Assembly: GCA_013374015.1 (NCBI GenBank)
Contig: BLLL01000011.1
Span: 1-64,000 of the forward strand
From: Candidatus Desulfovibrio kirbyi
Lineage (GTDB): Bacteria > Desulfobacterota > Desulfovibrionia > Desulfovibrionales > Desulfovibrionaceae
Direction: 5' to 3'
Length of the DNA: 64,000 nt
The position numbers and the translations under genes are program-made. Of the stretch, positions 30,011-41,423 are shown one piece after another. The number at the start of each line of letters is the position of its first letter. Position 1 is the stretch's first letter. A model generated the notes under the pieces. The model was not told the DNA's origin and ran no database searches. It saw nothing but the letters and a program-made list of their open reading frames with translations.

Positions 30011-30088
30011 TGGTAGGAACGAGCAGACTTGAACTGCTGACCCCTTCCGTGTCAAGGAAGTGCTCTAGCCACCTGAGCTACGCTCCTA
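30011..30088 (-). tRNA. tRNA-Val (GAC)
   Basis: TAGGAGC/GTTCCTA acceptor stem (one G.T pair), anticodon loop TTGACAC, T-arm GCAGTTCAAGTCTGC, encoded CCA. Confidence 0.95.
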
Positions 30089-30147
30089 CACCAGATGGCA
30101 ATACTGCTGAGCTATAGCCGCAGAACGCCTGTTGGTCAACGGTTTTT

Positions 30148-31080
30148 TTACACGACAGATGCTTCGACATCCAAAATCCTGCACGCCTGCGCAACGTCAT
30201 CGGCAATCTGACGCGACAATGCTTCCCCGCTTTCAAACCGCCGCTCGCCGCGCAGTCGTTCCACAAATTCCAGCAACACGCGCCGCCCGTAAAGGTTTTC
30301 CGCGCTGTCCGGCAAAAAACTCTCCACCGTTACCTCTGAGACGCCAAAAGTCGGACGCACGCCAACATTGGTGACAGACCGCAAACACCGCTCTCCCACA
30401 CGCATACGCGTAGCGTACACGCCAAAAGCCGGCAACAGGATTCCCGGCGGCAGCAGATTTGCCGTGGGAAAACCCAGTTCTCTGCCCTTGCCCCGGCCAC
30501 GCGCCACCTCGCCCCGAAAACCATACTGACGGCCAAGCAGCCGCGCGGCGCGGCGCACATCGCCGCAAGCTATCATTTCGCGCAGCAGCGTTGAACTCAC
30601 CACTGCGGAATCCTCAATCACCGCTTCCAGTTGTTCCACGGAAAAACCGTACACAGCGCCTAGGGCGCACAACACGTCAACGGTTCCGGCACGGGTGCGT
30701 CCCAGTGAAAAATCGTGTCCCACCGTAAGCGAGCGCATATTCAGGGGCAGAAGGCAGGCGCACACAAATTCTTCCGGCGTGTATGCCGCCATTGCGCGCG
30801 TGAACGGCAATTCCAGCACGCGCTCCACGCCCAGCGAGGACAAAAGCTCCATCCTCCGCTCACGGCTGTTGAGCGGCGCGTGTGTATTTTTGGGTGCGAC
30901 AATACTGCGCGGATGCGGCCAAAACGTCACCAGCACGCAGTCGGCGCCCTGTTCGCGGCAACCGGCGAGTGTGCGGCGTATCAGCGCCTGATGGCCTTTG
31001 TGGACACCGTCAAAATTGCCGATTGTGACGCCTGTGCCGCTACTTTTGGGCAATTCGCCCACGTGGGAAGCTATAAACAT
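30148..31080 (-). CDS. ribF: Bifunctional riboflavin kinase/FAD synthetase
   Basis: VTIGNFDGVHKGHQALI, VGHDFSLGRTRAG. Confidence 0.93.
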   Translation of the reverse strand: MFIASHVGELPKSSGTGVTIGNFDGVHKGHQALIRRTLAGCREQGADCVLVTFWPHPRSIVAPKNTHAPLNSRERRMELLSSLGVERVLELPFTRAMAAYTPEEFVCACLLPLNMRSLTVGHDFSLGRTRAGTVDVLCALGAVYGFSVEQLEAVIEDSAVVSSTLLREMIACGDVRRAARLLGRQYGFRGEVARGRGKGRELGFPTANLLPPGILLPAFGVYATRMRVGERCLRSVTNVGVRPTFGVSEVTVESFLPDSAENLYGRRVLLEFVERLRGERRFESGEALSRQIADDVAQACRILDVEASVV

Positions 31081-31091
31081 ATTCGAATCGT

Positions 31092-31583
31092 TCAGAACAG
31101 CCTGTCAAAGATAAATTTGTACACAGTGCGAATATGCAGCGCCAGTTTGAGATTCATGCTGCGCAACTGCATGGCGTCCTGATTAAAAAAGGAAGCCAGA
31201 TGCCGCGCCGCCGGGCTGAAATCCGCACTGTCAACAGGCGCAAGCATGGCCCAGTATTCTTTTGCGCGAACGAGACTTTGCAGAGTCTGTGCGTCCTGGT
31301 ACATGCCGTGCATCGTTTGCAGAAACGTTGCAAAAATGCGGTCGGCATCCCCCGGAAAAGAATGCGACAGAGCAAGTCGCCACAGGGCCGCATACAGGCC
31401 ACGCCATTCCACGAGCATACGCCTGCGGAGCATAAAGTGCAGGCGGCCTATGCCCATAAGCTCCATCTCAACAGCAAAGTCCGTATCTTCCAGTAGCGCT
31501 GTGAAGTTATTTATGGCCTGCTGGGCGGCGCCTTCCGCATCAAAACATTCCACCGCGTTTTGCATAGTGTCTGCCTTATTCAT
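31092..31583 (-). CDS. Hypothetical protein
   Basis: 163 aa ORF in a colinear minus-strand cluster; no family recognised. Confidence 0.5.
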   Translation of the reverse strand: MNKADTMQNAVECFDAEGAAQQAINNFTALLEDTDFAVEMELMGIGRLHFMLRRRMLVEWRGLYAALWRLALSHSFPGDADRIFATFLQTMHGMYQDAQTLQSLVRAKEYWAMLAPVDSADFSPAARHLASFFNQDAMQLRSMNLKLALHIRTVYKFIFDRLF

Positions 31584-31634
31584 GGGATATTCACGAATCC
31601 GCAGTTTTTATCAAACATACATATCCGTCCCGCT

Positions 31635-33146
31635 TCAGGCCCTGCCCGAAAAAGGTGATTTGCCGCGTTGTCCTGAACGTCCGCGCCCTCGCCGCCGGCC
31701 GGCGCGTAGCGCTCCAACGGCCTCCCGGCGACGCGCAGGCCCCGCGTCGGGAAAACGATTGTCGCACCGCCGGTAAAAATCGTCCAGCACCACCGACAGA
31801 GGCAACACTCCTTCCTCTTCGCCCACGCTCTCCGCCAACTCACGCGCCACGGGCGCAAAACGCTCCGCGCGCAAACGCTCAAGGCCGGTGAGCGCGCGAA
31901 GGCGCGCTTCCAGAAAAGCCGTCAGACGCGCGCCCGACGCCTTTGCCACTTCTTCGTCTGTGGGCAGGGGCATATCTTCAAGCATAATGCCATAGTGCCG
32001 CGCGATACGCGTAATGTCCATGCGCTGCACCACATCCACCAAAGAAATCACTGTGCCGGCCGCGCCCGCGCGGCCGGTGCGCCCGGCGCGGTGGATATAA
32101 TTTTCATGATCTTCCGGGATTTCGTACAAAAACACATGGGAAAGTGCCGGTATGTCGATGCCGCGCGCGGCCACATCCGTAGCCACAAGATAATGAAGGT
32201 TCCCCTCGCGCAACCTGTTCAACACCGCTTCACGCCGTGCTTGGGAAAGATCCGCGGAAAGCGCGTCGGCATTGTAGCCAAAACCCTGCAACACACCGGT
32301 CACATACTGCACATTGGCCTTTGTGTTGCAAAAAATAAGCGCCGATGCGGGATTTTCTGTTTCCAGAAGCCGTACCAGCGCCCTGTCCTTATCCATAGGC
32401 TTGACCTGACAGCAAAGGTGCTGTACCTGCGCAACGTGCACCTGTCTGTGCGAAAGGGAAAGCAGAGACGGCGACTCCATAAACTCTGCGGCAAGCTTGA
32501 GCACATGCGGCGGATAGGTGGCTGAAAACAGGCAGACGTGCACACGCCGATTCGGCAGGTAGCGCTGCACTTCCTTCATGTCGGGATAAAAGCCGATTGA
32601 CAACATGCGGTCGGCCTCGTCAAAGACAAGGACGCGCACTCTCTCAAGGCTCATGGTGCGGCGCAACAAATGATCTAGGACACGCCCGGGCGTGCCAACA
32701 ATAAACTGCGCACCCGCGGACAGCGCATCCATCTGTTTTTTGTAGCCCACGCCGCCGTAAACCGCGACAGAACGCAGGCCGGTTTCAGCAAACACCGTTG
32801 CCGCCTCACGCTCCACCTGCACAGCCAGTTCCCGTGTGGGCACAAGTACAAGCGCCTGCGGCGCCTTGACGCGCGGATCAAGGCTCATGAGCATCGGCAG
32901 AAGATAACAGCCTGTCTTGCCGCTGCCGGTGCGCGACTGCACCATGATATCACGACCCTGCAACAGATACGGCAGAGCAAGGGACTGCACAGGCATAAGA
33001 CTTTGCCAACCGGCGCGGGCTGCGCCCTCACACACGGGCGCGGGCAAATCGCCCAACGCCACGCGCGGCAGGGCGTCTTCCGGCTCGGAAAGACTACTTG
33101 GCTCAAGCTGCGGCAATGCCGCGGCATCAGGTATGAATTCTGACAT
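31635..33146 (-). CDS. DEAD-box RNA helicase
   Basis: [40 protein letters not shown]. Confidence 0.94.
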   Translation of the reverse strand: MSEFIPDAAALPQLEPSSLSEPEDALPRVALGDLPAPVCEGAARAGWQSLMPVQSLALPYLLQGRDIMVQSRTGSGKTGCYLLPMLMSLDPRVKAPQALVLVPTRELAVQVEREAATVFAETGLRSVAVYGGVGYKKQMDALSAGAQFIVGTPGRVLDHLLRRTMSLERVRVLVFDEADRMLSIGFYPDMKEVQRYLPNRRVHVCLFSATYPPHVLKLAAEFMESPSLLSLSHRQVHVAQVQHLCCQVKPMDKDRALVRLLETENPASALIFCNTKANVQYVTGVLQGFGYNADALSADLSQARREAVLNRLREGNLHYLVATDVAARGIDIPALSHVFLYEIPEDHENYIHRAGRTGRAGAAGTVISLVDVVQRMDITRIARHYGIMLEDMPLPTDEEVAKASGARLTAFLEARLRALTGLERLRAERFAPVARELAESVGEEEGVLPLSVVLDDFYRRCDNRFPDAGPARRREAVGALRAGRRRGRGRSGQRGKSPFSGRA

Positions 33147-33245
33147 GGCGTATCCCTTGGAAAAGCGGCAACCAAATATTTACAACAGAACATATTGACA
33201 CAACCACATATTTTACGCAAGCGACACTTGACGCCAAACGCTTTT

Positions 33246-33719
33246 ATGGATAGATTCCTTGCTGCAAAAAATGCGAATCCCGCCGCAAGGAGTTTATATA
33301 CGCATCAGGACAGGGCTTCAAAGACAGTTTCAGTCAGTGCGGATATTACGCCGGACTTCAGCAAGGGGCTTATTCCTACGATTGTTCAAGACGACGCCAC
33401 CGGTGAAGTGTTGATGCTGGCCTTTATGAATGAGGAGGCTTTCCGCAAAACCCTTGAAACCGGTGAAGCCCACTACTGGAGTCGCAGCCGGAACGAGATC
33501 TGGCACAAGGGGGAAACTTCCGGCCATGTCCAAAAAATACGCGCCCTGCGCATTGACTGCGACAGCGATGCTCTTCTATTACTTGTGGCACAGGCAGGGG
33601 GTGCTGCCTGCCACACCGGACGACGGAGCTGCTTTTACCGTGAATTGCGGGACGGCGAAGTGCGTCGCTGCTCCCCAAAAATTTTTGACCCCAAACAGAT
33701 ATACAGAATATCTTCATGA
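33246..33719 (+). CDS. hisI: Phosphoribosyl-AMP cyclohydrolase
   Basis: [50 protein letters not shown]; start uncertain (track ORF from 33195). Confidence 0.93.
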   Translation: MDRFLAAKNANPAARSLYTHQDRASKTVSVSADITPDFSKGLIPTIVQDDATGEVLMLAFMNEEAFRKTLETGEAHYWSRSRNEIWHKGETSGHVQKIRALRIDCDSDALLLLVAQAGGAACHTGRRSCFYRELRDGEVRRCSPKIFDPKQIYRISS

Positions 33720-34606
33720 ACAACACACAAGCGCTTATCAAACTAGGCGTACCCAAGGGTTCGCTGGAAGAAGCCACTGTCAGTCTTTTTGGTCGCGCCG
33801 GATGGAAGCTGAGCAAATATTCGCGCAACTATTTTCCCGATATTGACGATGGGCAGATAAGTGTTTCGCTTTGCAGGGCGCAGGAAATAGGCGGCTATGT
33901 CGCCGCGGGCGTGATGGACGCCGGAATCACCGGTCTGGACTGGCTTGCTGAAGGCGGACACACAGATATGGTTGAACGCGTGACAGACCTTGTCTACTCC
34001 AAGTCGTCCAACAAACCCTGCCGCTGGGTACTGGCCGTTGCGGGCGATTCGCCCTATGAACGCCCGCATGACCTTGCCGGCAAGCGCATTGCGACAGAAC
34101 TGCAAAACAGTACGCGCGGCTATTTTGCCGACATGGGTATCAGGGTTGAGGTATTTTACTCCTGGGGCGCGACCGAAGCCAAGGTTGTGGAAGGTCTTGC
34201 CGACGCCGTCGTGGAAGTTACGGAAACCGGTTCAACCATCCGCGCCCACGGTCTGCGAATCATTGCCGAGGTTATGACGTCTTTTCCCGCGCTTATTGCC
34301 AACAGGGAATCTTGGAAAAATCCTCAAAAACGCGCAAAAATTGAACAACTGAGCCTGCTTTTGCGCGGCGCCCTGCGCGCCGAGGAACTTGTCGCCCTGA
34401 AAATGAACGCGCCGGCAAACAATCTTGAGGCCGTACTGGCCATTTTGCCCTCACTCAACTCCCCCACCGTCTCTCCCTTGCGCGACAGTCGGTGGATATC
34501 TGTGGAAACAGTGGTACAGATCGGCCTTGTACGGGACATAATCCCCCGTTTGCGCGAGGCCGGCGCCGAAGGCATTATTGAATACGCGCTAAACAAGGTC
34601 ATCTGA
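33716..34606 (+). CDS. hisG: ATP phosphoribosyltransferase (long form)
   Basis: [21 protein letters not shown]; about 296 aa with C-terminal regulatory domain. Confidence 0.94.
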   Translation: MNNTQALIKLGVPKGSLEEATVSLFGRAGWKLSKYSRNYFPDIDDGQISVSLCRAQEIGGYVAAGVMDAGITGLDWLAEGGHTDMVERVTDLVYSKSSNKPCRWVLAVAGDSPYERPHDLAGKRIATELQNSTRGYFADMGIRVEVFYSWGATEAKVVEGLADAVVEVTETGSTIRAHGLRIIAEVMTSFPALIANRESWKNPQKRAKIEQLSLLLRGALRAEELVALKMNAPANNLEAVLAILPSLNSPTVSPLRDSRWISVETVVQIGLVRDIIPRLREAGAEGIIEYALNKVI

Positions 34607-34616
34607 ACAAACGGTT

Positions 34617-35951
34617 ATGTCCGGCAATCCAAATCTGATCCAGAACGCGGCGACGGCGCTCCACAATCTGAGCGTTGCCGTACGGCAAAATACGCCGGGC
34701 GAGCGCTGGTTTTTTGGGCTTTTCTGGTCGTTTTGGCTGCATCTGGCGCTTTTTCCCGTCGGCTACGGCTTTCGCGAGGTGATGCCCGTTGTTTCCCTTG
34801 TCTGCCTCGCGCACTGTTACGCATACAACTGGTCAAACAGCGTGCTGGCGCGTCTGCGTGTACGGCCGCTGTTTTATTGCCTGTGGCTGATGATGCTTGT
34901 GGGCATCGTATTCTCCACAAATCCTTTCGAATCATTGCTGTTCGCGGGCACAGCCGTCAACAAGGGCCTTATTCTGCCCTTTATCGCCATGGAATGCGTG
35001 CGTACCGGCAAAGACCTGCAACGACTTGTCATCGCCTGCGCGCTTGCCGTGTGCTGGCAGGGGTTGGACGGCGTATGGCAGGCATTTACAGGCTATGACT
35101 TCGTCATGCGCTATCCCACCAACGGAGGCCGCCTTACCGGCTCTCTGGGCGATTATGCCGTGGGAAATTACATTGCCCTTGCCATGATTCCCGCATTCAG
35201 CATCTGGTTTGTCCTGCGACAAAAATTTTCCACCGCTTTTTCCGCATTTTTGTGTTTCGCCGCGCTCTGGTCGGGATTTTTTCTGCTCATCGGGGCGGCG
35301 ACGCGCGCCGGAATGCTGGCTGTCGCCGTGGCCTTCGGTTTGTGGAACCTTCTGCGCATCGTACAATACAAAAACTTGAAACCGTTTTGGAAAATTTCGT
35401 TGCCGGGTGCGCTCACAGTGTGTATACTAGGTGCGCTTTTCTTCCTCACGCCGCGCGTAAGAGGCATAGGTGTCGGCGGCGTAGCTCAGGATGGGCGCTG
35501 GAGTCTGTGGGAACTGGCTTGGCGCGTTTTTATGGAACACCCGTGGTTTGGGTCAGGCGCCGGGCAGTACAATGCGGCATTTCGCGCCCTTGGCCTTGCG
35601 CCAGCCCATGACGAGATAACCATCAGTCACCCGCACAATCTGTATCTGGACATCCTCTATGCGCACGGCATTGTGGGTTTCTGCCTGGGCATGGTCTTTT
35701 TGCTGGGTTTTGTCTGGTGGGGCTATAAAAACATCAAGCCGCGACTTGACGCCGAATGTGCGGCGGCGCTGGTCAACCAGCGGCACAGCGTCTACTGGCG
35801 ATGCGCCGTCTGGTTCTGGATCGGATTTGTCTGCTGGTTCGTACACGGCATATTCGGACACGAATTCTACCGCATGTGGTATCTGGCTCTTTCCATGAGC
35901 TATCTCGGAATATTTGCGGGAGCCATCGTGAACGGAGAAAAAGATCCATGA
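34617..35951 (+). CDS. O-antigen ligase/polymerase-like membrane protein
   Basis: Polytopic protein with a Wzy/WaaL-type SHPHNLYLDILYAHGIVGF motif. Confidence 0.78.
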   Translation: MSGNPNLIQNAATALHNLSVAVRQNTPGERWFFGLFWSFWLHLALFPVGYGFREVMPVVSLVCLAHCYAYNWSNSVLARLRVRPLFYCLWLMMLVGIVFSTNPFESLLFAGTAVNKGLILPFIAMECVRTGKDLQRLVIACALAVCWQGLDGVWQAFTGYDFVMRYPTNGGRLTGSLGDYAVGNYIALAMIPAFSIWFVLRQKFSTAFSAFLCFAALWSGFFLLIGAATRAGMLAVAVAFGLWNLLRIVQYKNLKPFWKISLPGALTVCILGALFFLTPRVRGIGVGGVAQDGRWSLWELAWRVFMEHPWFGSGAGQYNAAFRALGLAPAHDEITISHPHNLYLDILYAHGIVGFCLGMVFLLGFVWWGYKNIKPRLDAECAAALVNQRHSVYWRCAVWFWIGFVCWFVHGIFGHEFYRMWYLALSMSYLGIFAGAIVNGEKDP

Positions 35952-36607
35952 AAATCATTGCGCCCTCCTCACGCATCCTCGCCATGGACAAACGCCTGCT
36001 CAAACGCATAGAAACAGCCGGTCGGGTGTGCTATAAATCTGAAGACAGAATAACCGCAATATCCGCAGCCCCTTTTGTCAGCAGGATCATACAATCAGGG
36101 CACCACAGCGTGCTTGAACACGTCTGCGCCACAGTCCGCATTGTCTGCGACAGAGGTGTTTCCCATGAGCTTGTGCGCCACCGCCTTGCCTCCTGCAGCC
36201 AGGAAAGCACCCGCTACGCCAACTATGCTAGGGAAAAATTCGGCAAGGAAATTACTGTAATACGCCCATGCTTCTGGAAAAAAAAATCACCGGAATACGC
36301 GCTGTGGCACACGGCCATGCTACACGCCGAGCGCACCTATCTTGCCCTCATTGACAGCGGCACAACTGCCCATGCCGCGCGGGCTGTCTTGCCCAACAGC
36401 CTGAAAACAGAACTTGTCGTTACATGTAACATACGGGAGTGGCGACATATTTTTACACTACGCTGTGACAGGGCGGCGCACCCGCAGATGCGCGAAACAG
36501 CCCTGCCGCTCCTTGGCAAAATGCATGCCTTTGCGCCGACGCTGTTTGCCGATCTGTTTGAAAAATTCCAAAAGGATATTGAAGAAAAAACCTGGATGAG
36601 GGGCTAG
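35948..36607 (+). CDS. thyX: FAD-dependent thymidylate synthase
   Basis: ThyX motif RHRLASCSQESTRY; start at 35948 overlaps the upstream stop (ATGA). Confidence 0.93.
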   Translation: MKIIAPSSRILAMDKRLLKRIETAGRVCYKSEDRITAISAAPFVSRIIQSGHHSVLEHVCATVRIVCDRGVSHELVRHRLASCSQESTRYANYAREKFGKEITVIRPCFWKKKSPEYALWHTAMLHAERTYLALIDSGTTAHAARAVLPNSLKTELVVTCNIREWRHIFTLRCDRAAHPQMRETALPLLGKMHAFAPTLFADLFEKFQKDIEEKTWMRG

Positions 36608-36652
36608 CCTTTCGGCAAATTGAAAAAAGCGCGCGCATACCTGCCTCCAGAG

Positions 36653-39600
36653 TTATCTACGAATAAGCGATGCGGTCAGCATCAGTTTATACGCGGCGGG
36701 GATAATGACCATGGACAAGACCACCGCGCTGAGCATTCCGCCAAACATAGGCGCGGCAATGCGCGTCATAATTTCAGAGCCTGTTCCCGCCCGCCAGAAA
36801 ATGGGCAAAAGCCCGGCGAGGGTTGTTATGACCGTCATGGCCTTGGGGCGTACGCGCAGCACGGCTCCTTCAAAAATGGCCGCGTCAACGGCCCCCTGCG
36901 TTGCTGTTGCCGGGTCGGCAAGTCCCGGCCTTTCACGCACAGCGTGTAAAAGGTACATCAGCATCACCACGCCAAATTCCGCCGCAAGCCCGGCCAAAGC
37001 GATAAAGCCCACGCCTGATGCCACGGAAAGCGCGTAGCCCTGCGCGTACATAAACCAGATTCCGCCTATGAGCGAAAACGGCAAACACGTCATGATCAGC
37101 AAGGATTCGCGGACACTTTTGAATTCAAGATACAACAGAATAAAGATAATGACCAACGTAGCCGGCACCATAAGGCGCAAACGGGCTGCGGCGCGCTCCA
37201 GCATTTCAAACTGGCCGGTAAAGGACACGCTCACTCCGGGCGGCAGGCTGACAGCGGCGCGGACAGCCGCATCCAGCCTGCGCACCATGGTCAGAATATC
37301 CTCCCCGCGCGCGTCAATATACACCCAGCTTGCCAACCTGCCGTTTTCACTCTTCAGCATTGTGGGACCACCCATCATGCGGATATCGGCCACGTCTTCA
37401 AGCGTAATCTGCCGCCCGGCCGGAGTCAGAACCGGCATACTCTTAAGCGCCTCCAGGCTGTCGCGGTACTGCTGCAAGTAACGCAGATTGATGGGATACC
37501 GCGCGATACCTTCCACGGTTTCGCCTATATTTTCTCCGCCGATGGCCAAAGAAACAAACAGGTGCACATCAGCAACATTCATACCGTACCGCGCGGCTGA
37601 TTCGCGTTTGACGGCAATGTCCACATAGCGACCGCCGGTCAGAGATTCCGCCAGCGCGGACGTCACGCCGGGAACCCGAATCGCCGCGGCGCGGATATCA
37701 GCCGCCGCCTTGTCCACCTGGGCCGAATCCGCGCCGGAAACCTTGATGCCGATGGGACTTTTGACGCCGGTCGACACCATGTCAATGCGGCTACGTATGG
37801 GCGGCACCCAGAGGTTGGCAACTCCCGGCAGCCGCACAACGGCGTCCAGTTCCGCCACTATCTTTTCGCTGGTCATGCCCTCGCGCCACAGTTCTTTGGG
37901 TTTCAGACGGATGGTTGTTTCCACCATTTCCACGGGCGCTGTGTCCGTGGCCGTTTCCGCGCGGCCTGCCTTGCCGAAGACCGTGTCCACTTCCGGCACC
38001 GTCCTGATCAGTTTGTCCGTGATCTGCAGAACGCGGCCTATCTCGCTGACGGAAATACCCGGCAGGGTCGAAGGCATATACAGTATGTCCCCCTCGTCCA
38101 TGCGCGGCAAAAATTCGCCGCCAAGACGGGAGAGCGGCCACAGCGTGGAAACGGCCAGCAGAGCCGCCAGGACGAGCGTGGCCTTTGGCCGGCGCAGTAC
38201 CGCGCGTATGACGGGCGTATACAGACGGATCAGAACCCGCGTCAGGGGGTTACGCGCCTCCGTGGGCACAGGACCGCGCACCCAGATGCCTATAAACAGG
38301 GGAATAACCATGACCGACAGCAGGGCTGCCGCGCCCATTGCGTAAAATTTTGTCAGGGCCAGCGGGCGAAACATGCGCCCTTCCTGCCCTTCCAGAGCAA
38401 AGACAGGGACAAACGAGAGAGTTATGATGAGCAGGCTGACAAAGAGCGCCGGGCCCACTTCCTGCGCGGATCGAATAATGACTTCCCACCGTTCCGCGCC
38501 GGTGAGCGTATGCCCGCCCTGTTCCATGCGCTCCAGCTTACGGTGGGTGTTTTCAACCATCACAACCGAGGCGTCCACCATGGCCCCTACGGCAATGGCG
38601 ATGCCCCCAAGAGACATGATATTTGCGGAAATACCCTGATAATACATGATGATAAATGCTATGAACAGCGCCAGAGGCAGTGAAAGGACAGCGACCATCG
38701 CTGAGCGGAAATGCAGAAGAAAGACGCCGCAAACCACGGCAACCACAGCAAATTCTTCAATCAGATTTGTTGTGAGGTTGTCAACAGCCCGATCAATGAG
38801 CAGACTCCTGTCGTACACGGTGACAATCTCAACGCCCTCGGGCAGGCTCAGACTGTCCAGTTTTGCCTTGACATTTTTGATGACGTCCCGCGCGTTTTTG
38901 CCGGCCCGCATCAGCACAATGCCGCCCGCGACCTCGCCTTCGCCGTTCAGTTCCACAAGGCCGCGCCGCATTTCAGGGCCACTCCGCACGTTCGCCACAT
39001 CTTCAAGATAGACCGGGGTACCATTGTCCGACGTTTTAAGGACGATTTTGTTAAAATCTTCACTACCGCGCAGATAACTGTTCGCGCGCACCATATATTC
39101 CGATTCCGCCTGTTCGATGACAGAGCCGCCGCTTTCCTGATTGGAGGCTTCCACAGCTTTGACAATGGATTCGACTGCGATTTTGTACTGCGCCATTTTT
39201 ACCGGATCAAGCACAATCTGGTATTGCCTGACAACGCCCCCGACAGGAGCGACCTCCGCCACATCGGGCAGGGACGAGAGTTCAAATTTGAGAAACCAGT
39301 CCTGAAGAGAGCGCAGTTCCGCCAGATCGTGACGTCCGCTTCTGTCAACAAGCGCATACTCAAATATCCAGCCGATGCCCGTGGCGTCCGGCCCGAGCGA
39401 AGGACTCACCCCGGCCGGCAGCCTGCTCTGCGCCTGATTCAGATATTCCAGCACGCGGCTGCGCGCCCAGTACAGGTCCGTGCCGTCTTCAAAAATGACG
39501 TACACATACGAATCCCCAAAGGCGGAAAATCCGCGCACCACCTTTGCCCCGGGCACTGAGAGCATGGCTGAGGTCAAAGGATAGGTTATCTGGTTTTCAA

Positions 39601-39781
39601 TGAGCTGCGGTGTCTTACCCGGGTAGGATGTCCTGATGATGACCTGGGTGTCCGAGAGATCGGGCAGCGCATCCACCGGGGTATTGTATATCGCCCACAC
39701 ACCCCAGACGGAAAGCAGGGCCGCGCCGAGCAGCACAAAAAAACGGTTTTCCACGCAACTGCGAATAAGATGTGCAATCAT
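36653..39781 (-). CDS. cusA: RND heavy-metal efflux pump, CusA/CzcA family
   Basis: 1042 aa; [19 protein letters not shown]; 12-TM RND architecture. Confidence 0.9.
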   Translation of the reverse strand: MIAHLIRSCVENRFFVLLGAALLSVWGVWAIYNTPVDALPDLSDTQVIIRTSYPGKTPQLIENQITYPLTSAMLSVPGAKVVRGFSAFGDSYVYVIFEDGTDLYWARSRVLEYLNQAQSRLPAGVSPSLGPDATGIGWIFEYALVDRSGRHDLAELRSLQDWFLKFELSSLPDVAEVAPVGGVVRQYQIVLDPVKMAQYKIAVESIVKAVEASNQESGGSVIEQAESEYMVRANSYLRGSEDFNKIVLKTSDNGTPVYLEDVANVRSGPEMRRGLVELNGEGEVAGGIVLMRAGKNARDVIKNVKAKLDSLSLPEGVEIVTVYDRSLLIDRAVDNLTTNLIEEFAVVAVVCGVFLLHFRSAMVAVLSLPLALFIAFIIMYYQGISANIMSLGGIAIAVGAMVDASVVMVENTHRKLERMEQGGHTLTGAERWEVIIRSAQEVGPALFVSLLIITLSFVPVFALEGQEGRMFRPLALTKFYAMGAAALLSVMVIPLFIGIWVRGPVPTEARNPLTRVLIRLYTPVIRAVLRRPKATLVLAALLAVSTLWPLSRLGGEFLPRMDEGDILYMPSTLPGISVSEIGRVLQITDKLIRTVPEVDTVFGKAGRAETATDTAPVEMVETTIRLKPKELWREGMTSEKIVAELDAVVRLPGVANLWVPPIRSRIDMVSTGVKSPIGIKVSGADSAQVDKAAADIRAAAIRVPGVTSALAESLTGGRYVDIAVKRESAARYGMNVADVHLFVSLAIGGENIGETVEGIARYPINLRYLQQYRDSLEALKSMPVLTPAGRQITLEDVADIRMMGGPTMLKSENGRLASWVYIDARGEDILTMVRRLDAAVRAAVSLPPGVSVSFTGQFEMLERAAARLRLMVPATLVIIFILLYLEFKSVRESLLIMTCLPFSLIGGIWFMYAQGYALSVASGVGFIALAGLAAEFGVVMLMYLLHAVRERPGLADPATATQGAVDAAIFEGAVLRVRPKAMTVITTLAGLLPIFWRAGTGSEIMTRIAAPMFGGMLSAVVLSMVIIPAAYKLMLTASLIRR

Positions 39782-41013
39782 CTGCCTTCCCTCTCCATCC
39801 TGCCCAGCGCGCCCTGCAGGTTGGCTTCCGAATCAATCAGGAAAAGACCTGTCACAACCACCTCTTCTCCGGCTTCCACACCGGAGGCGACGGCTGTTTT
39901 TTCTCCGGAAGAACGCAGCGTCCGCACCCTCCTCGGCACAAACGACCCGTCCGGCGCACGCACGATGACGCGCTGTTCCTCACCAAGGCTGATCAGGCTT
40001 GATGTCGGGACAAGCAACTGTTCCTCGTCCGCGCCGCGCAGACGAACTGTTGCCGTCATGCCCGGCTTTAACAGCCCGTCGGGATTATCAATCACCAGCC
40101 TGAGCGGCACCGTGCGCGTATCCCTGTCCGCCTGCGGAAGCAGCGTAAAGGCGTTCGCATAAAAGGCCATGCCGGGCAAAGCTGTTACAGTCACGCGGAT
40201 CCGCTTGTCTTTTGCGACAAGATGCGTGTCACGCTCAGGCACGTCGGCTCTCACCCACACAGGATTTGCGCCCTGCACAACGGCAACCGTGTCGCCCTTT
40301 GTGACGTTCATGCCCGGGTATACGTCAAAAGCCGTCAGCACGCCGCTGATGGGCGAATGTACCGTCATGCGGGTCTGCACTTTGCCTGTGGTTTCCAGCG
40401 CTCTGAGCATTTTTTCCGGAATACCGGCCAGACGCATGCGCTCCCACACGCCGCGCACAAGGCCCGCATCGGCTTTTTGCGCTTTCAGCAGCAGATATTC
40501 GCTCTGGTCAGCCGCCCAGCCGGGAACAGTGATGTCGGCAAGAGCCTCTTCCGCCGCCACCACATCACCGACAGCCCACGGTCGCGCGCTCTCCACAAAG
40601 CCCTCGGCGCGGGGCTGCACCCTGGCAAGCTGATAGTCATTAAACTCAACATTGGCGGGAATATCCCGACTGAAGACCAGCCGTTCCCGTTCCACTTTTT
40701 GCGTGCGCACGGCCAGATTCCGCACCTGAGCCGGATCAATGCGGATTCCCGCTCCCTCACCCTCCGAGGCATAGCGCGGCACCAGGTCCATATCCATAAA
40801 AGGCGAAGGGCCGGGCTTGTCAAACTGTGTGCCCGGGTACATGGGGTCATACCAGTACAGAATTTTGCGCTCGCCCCGCTCCCCCTGTTCTGTTGCTTCC
40901 GTTTTGCCGTGAGATCCGGCATCTCCGGAAAACAGAAAGGAGTTCGCATACGCGCCGATTCCCGCGCCGAGCGCAACGCAGAGCAGGGCAGGAGCCATTT
41001 TTTTGAACAGCAT
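39778..41013 (-). CDS. cusB: Periplasmic adaptor (membrane fusion) protein, CusB type
   Basis: Heavy-metal-binding [29 protein letters not shown] segment plus MFP core. Confidence 0.9.
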   Translation of the reverse strand: MLFKKMAPALLCVALGAGIGAYANSFLFSGDAGSHGKTEATEQGERGERKILYWYDPMYPGTQFDKPGPSPFMDMDLVPRYASEGEGAGIRIDPAQVRNLAVRTQKVERERLVFSRDIPANVEFNDYQLARVQPRAEGFVESARPWAVGDVVAAEEALADITVPGWAADQSEYLLLKAQKADAGLVRGVWERMRLAGIPEKMLRALETTGKVQTRMTVHSPISGVLTAFDVYPGMNVTKGDTVAVVQGANPVWVRADVPERDTHLVAKDKRIRVTVTALPGMAFYANAFTLLPQADRDTRTVPLRLVIDNPDGLLKPGMTATVRLRGADEEQLLVPTSSLISLGEEQRVIVRAPDGSFVPRRVRTLRSSGEKTAVASGVEAGEEVVVTGLFLIDSEANLQGALGRMEREGR

Positions 41014-41069
41014 GAATACCTCGATGTGTTGGCAATTTCGGGCAGAGCGCGCGCCCTGCCCGAAGATCG

Positions 41070-41423
41070 TTACTGAATCCGCTCTATGTCCAGCAGAACG
41101 GATTCACTGCCCTGATTGCGAAAATCAAAACGCACTTTGTCGCCGGCCTTGATATCTTCCAGCAGATCGGCCTGCGCCGTAAAGCGCATGATCATTTTGG
41201 GCCAGTTCAGCGACGGGATCGGATCGTGGGTGATGGTGACCTTGCCGCCGGCGCGATCAACGCTTTCCACAATACCAGTTGTGGCGACAATCTGGTCACC
41301 CTGCTGCTTTGCCGCGCACGGCACCGCGCTGTGTCCGCCATGGCCGGCGTGATCCGCGGATACGGCAAGCGTGGAAAAAAACGTCAGCGAGACGGACAAT
41401 ACAAACAGTATGGCGGATTTCAT
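41070..41423 (-). CDS. cusF: CusF-like periplasmic Cu/Ag-binding protein
   Basis: Signal peptide; ITHDPIPSLNWPKMIMRF carries the H...W..M.M metal-site pattern of CusF. Confidence 0.87.
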   Translation of the reverse strand: MKSAILFVLSVSLTFFSTLAVSADHAGHGGHSAVPCAAKQQGDQIVATTGIVESVDRAGGKVTITHDPIPSLNWPKMIMRFTAQADLLEDIKAGDKVRFDFRNQGSESVLLDIERIQ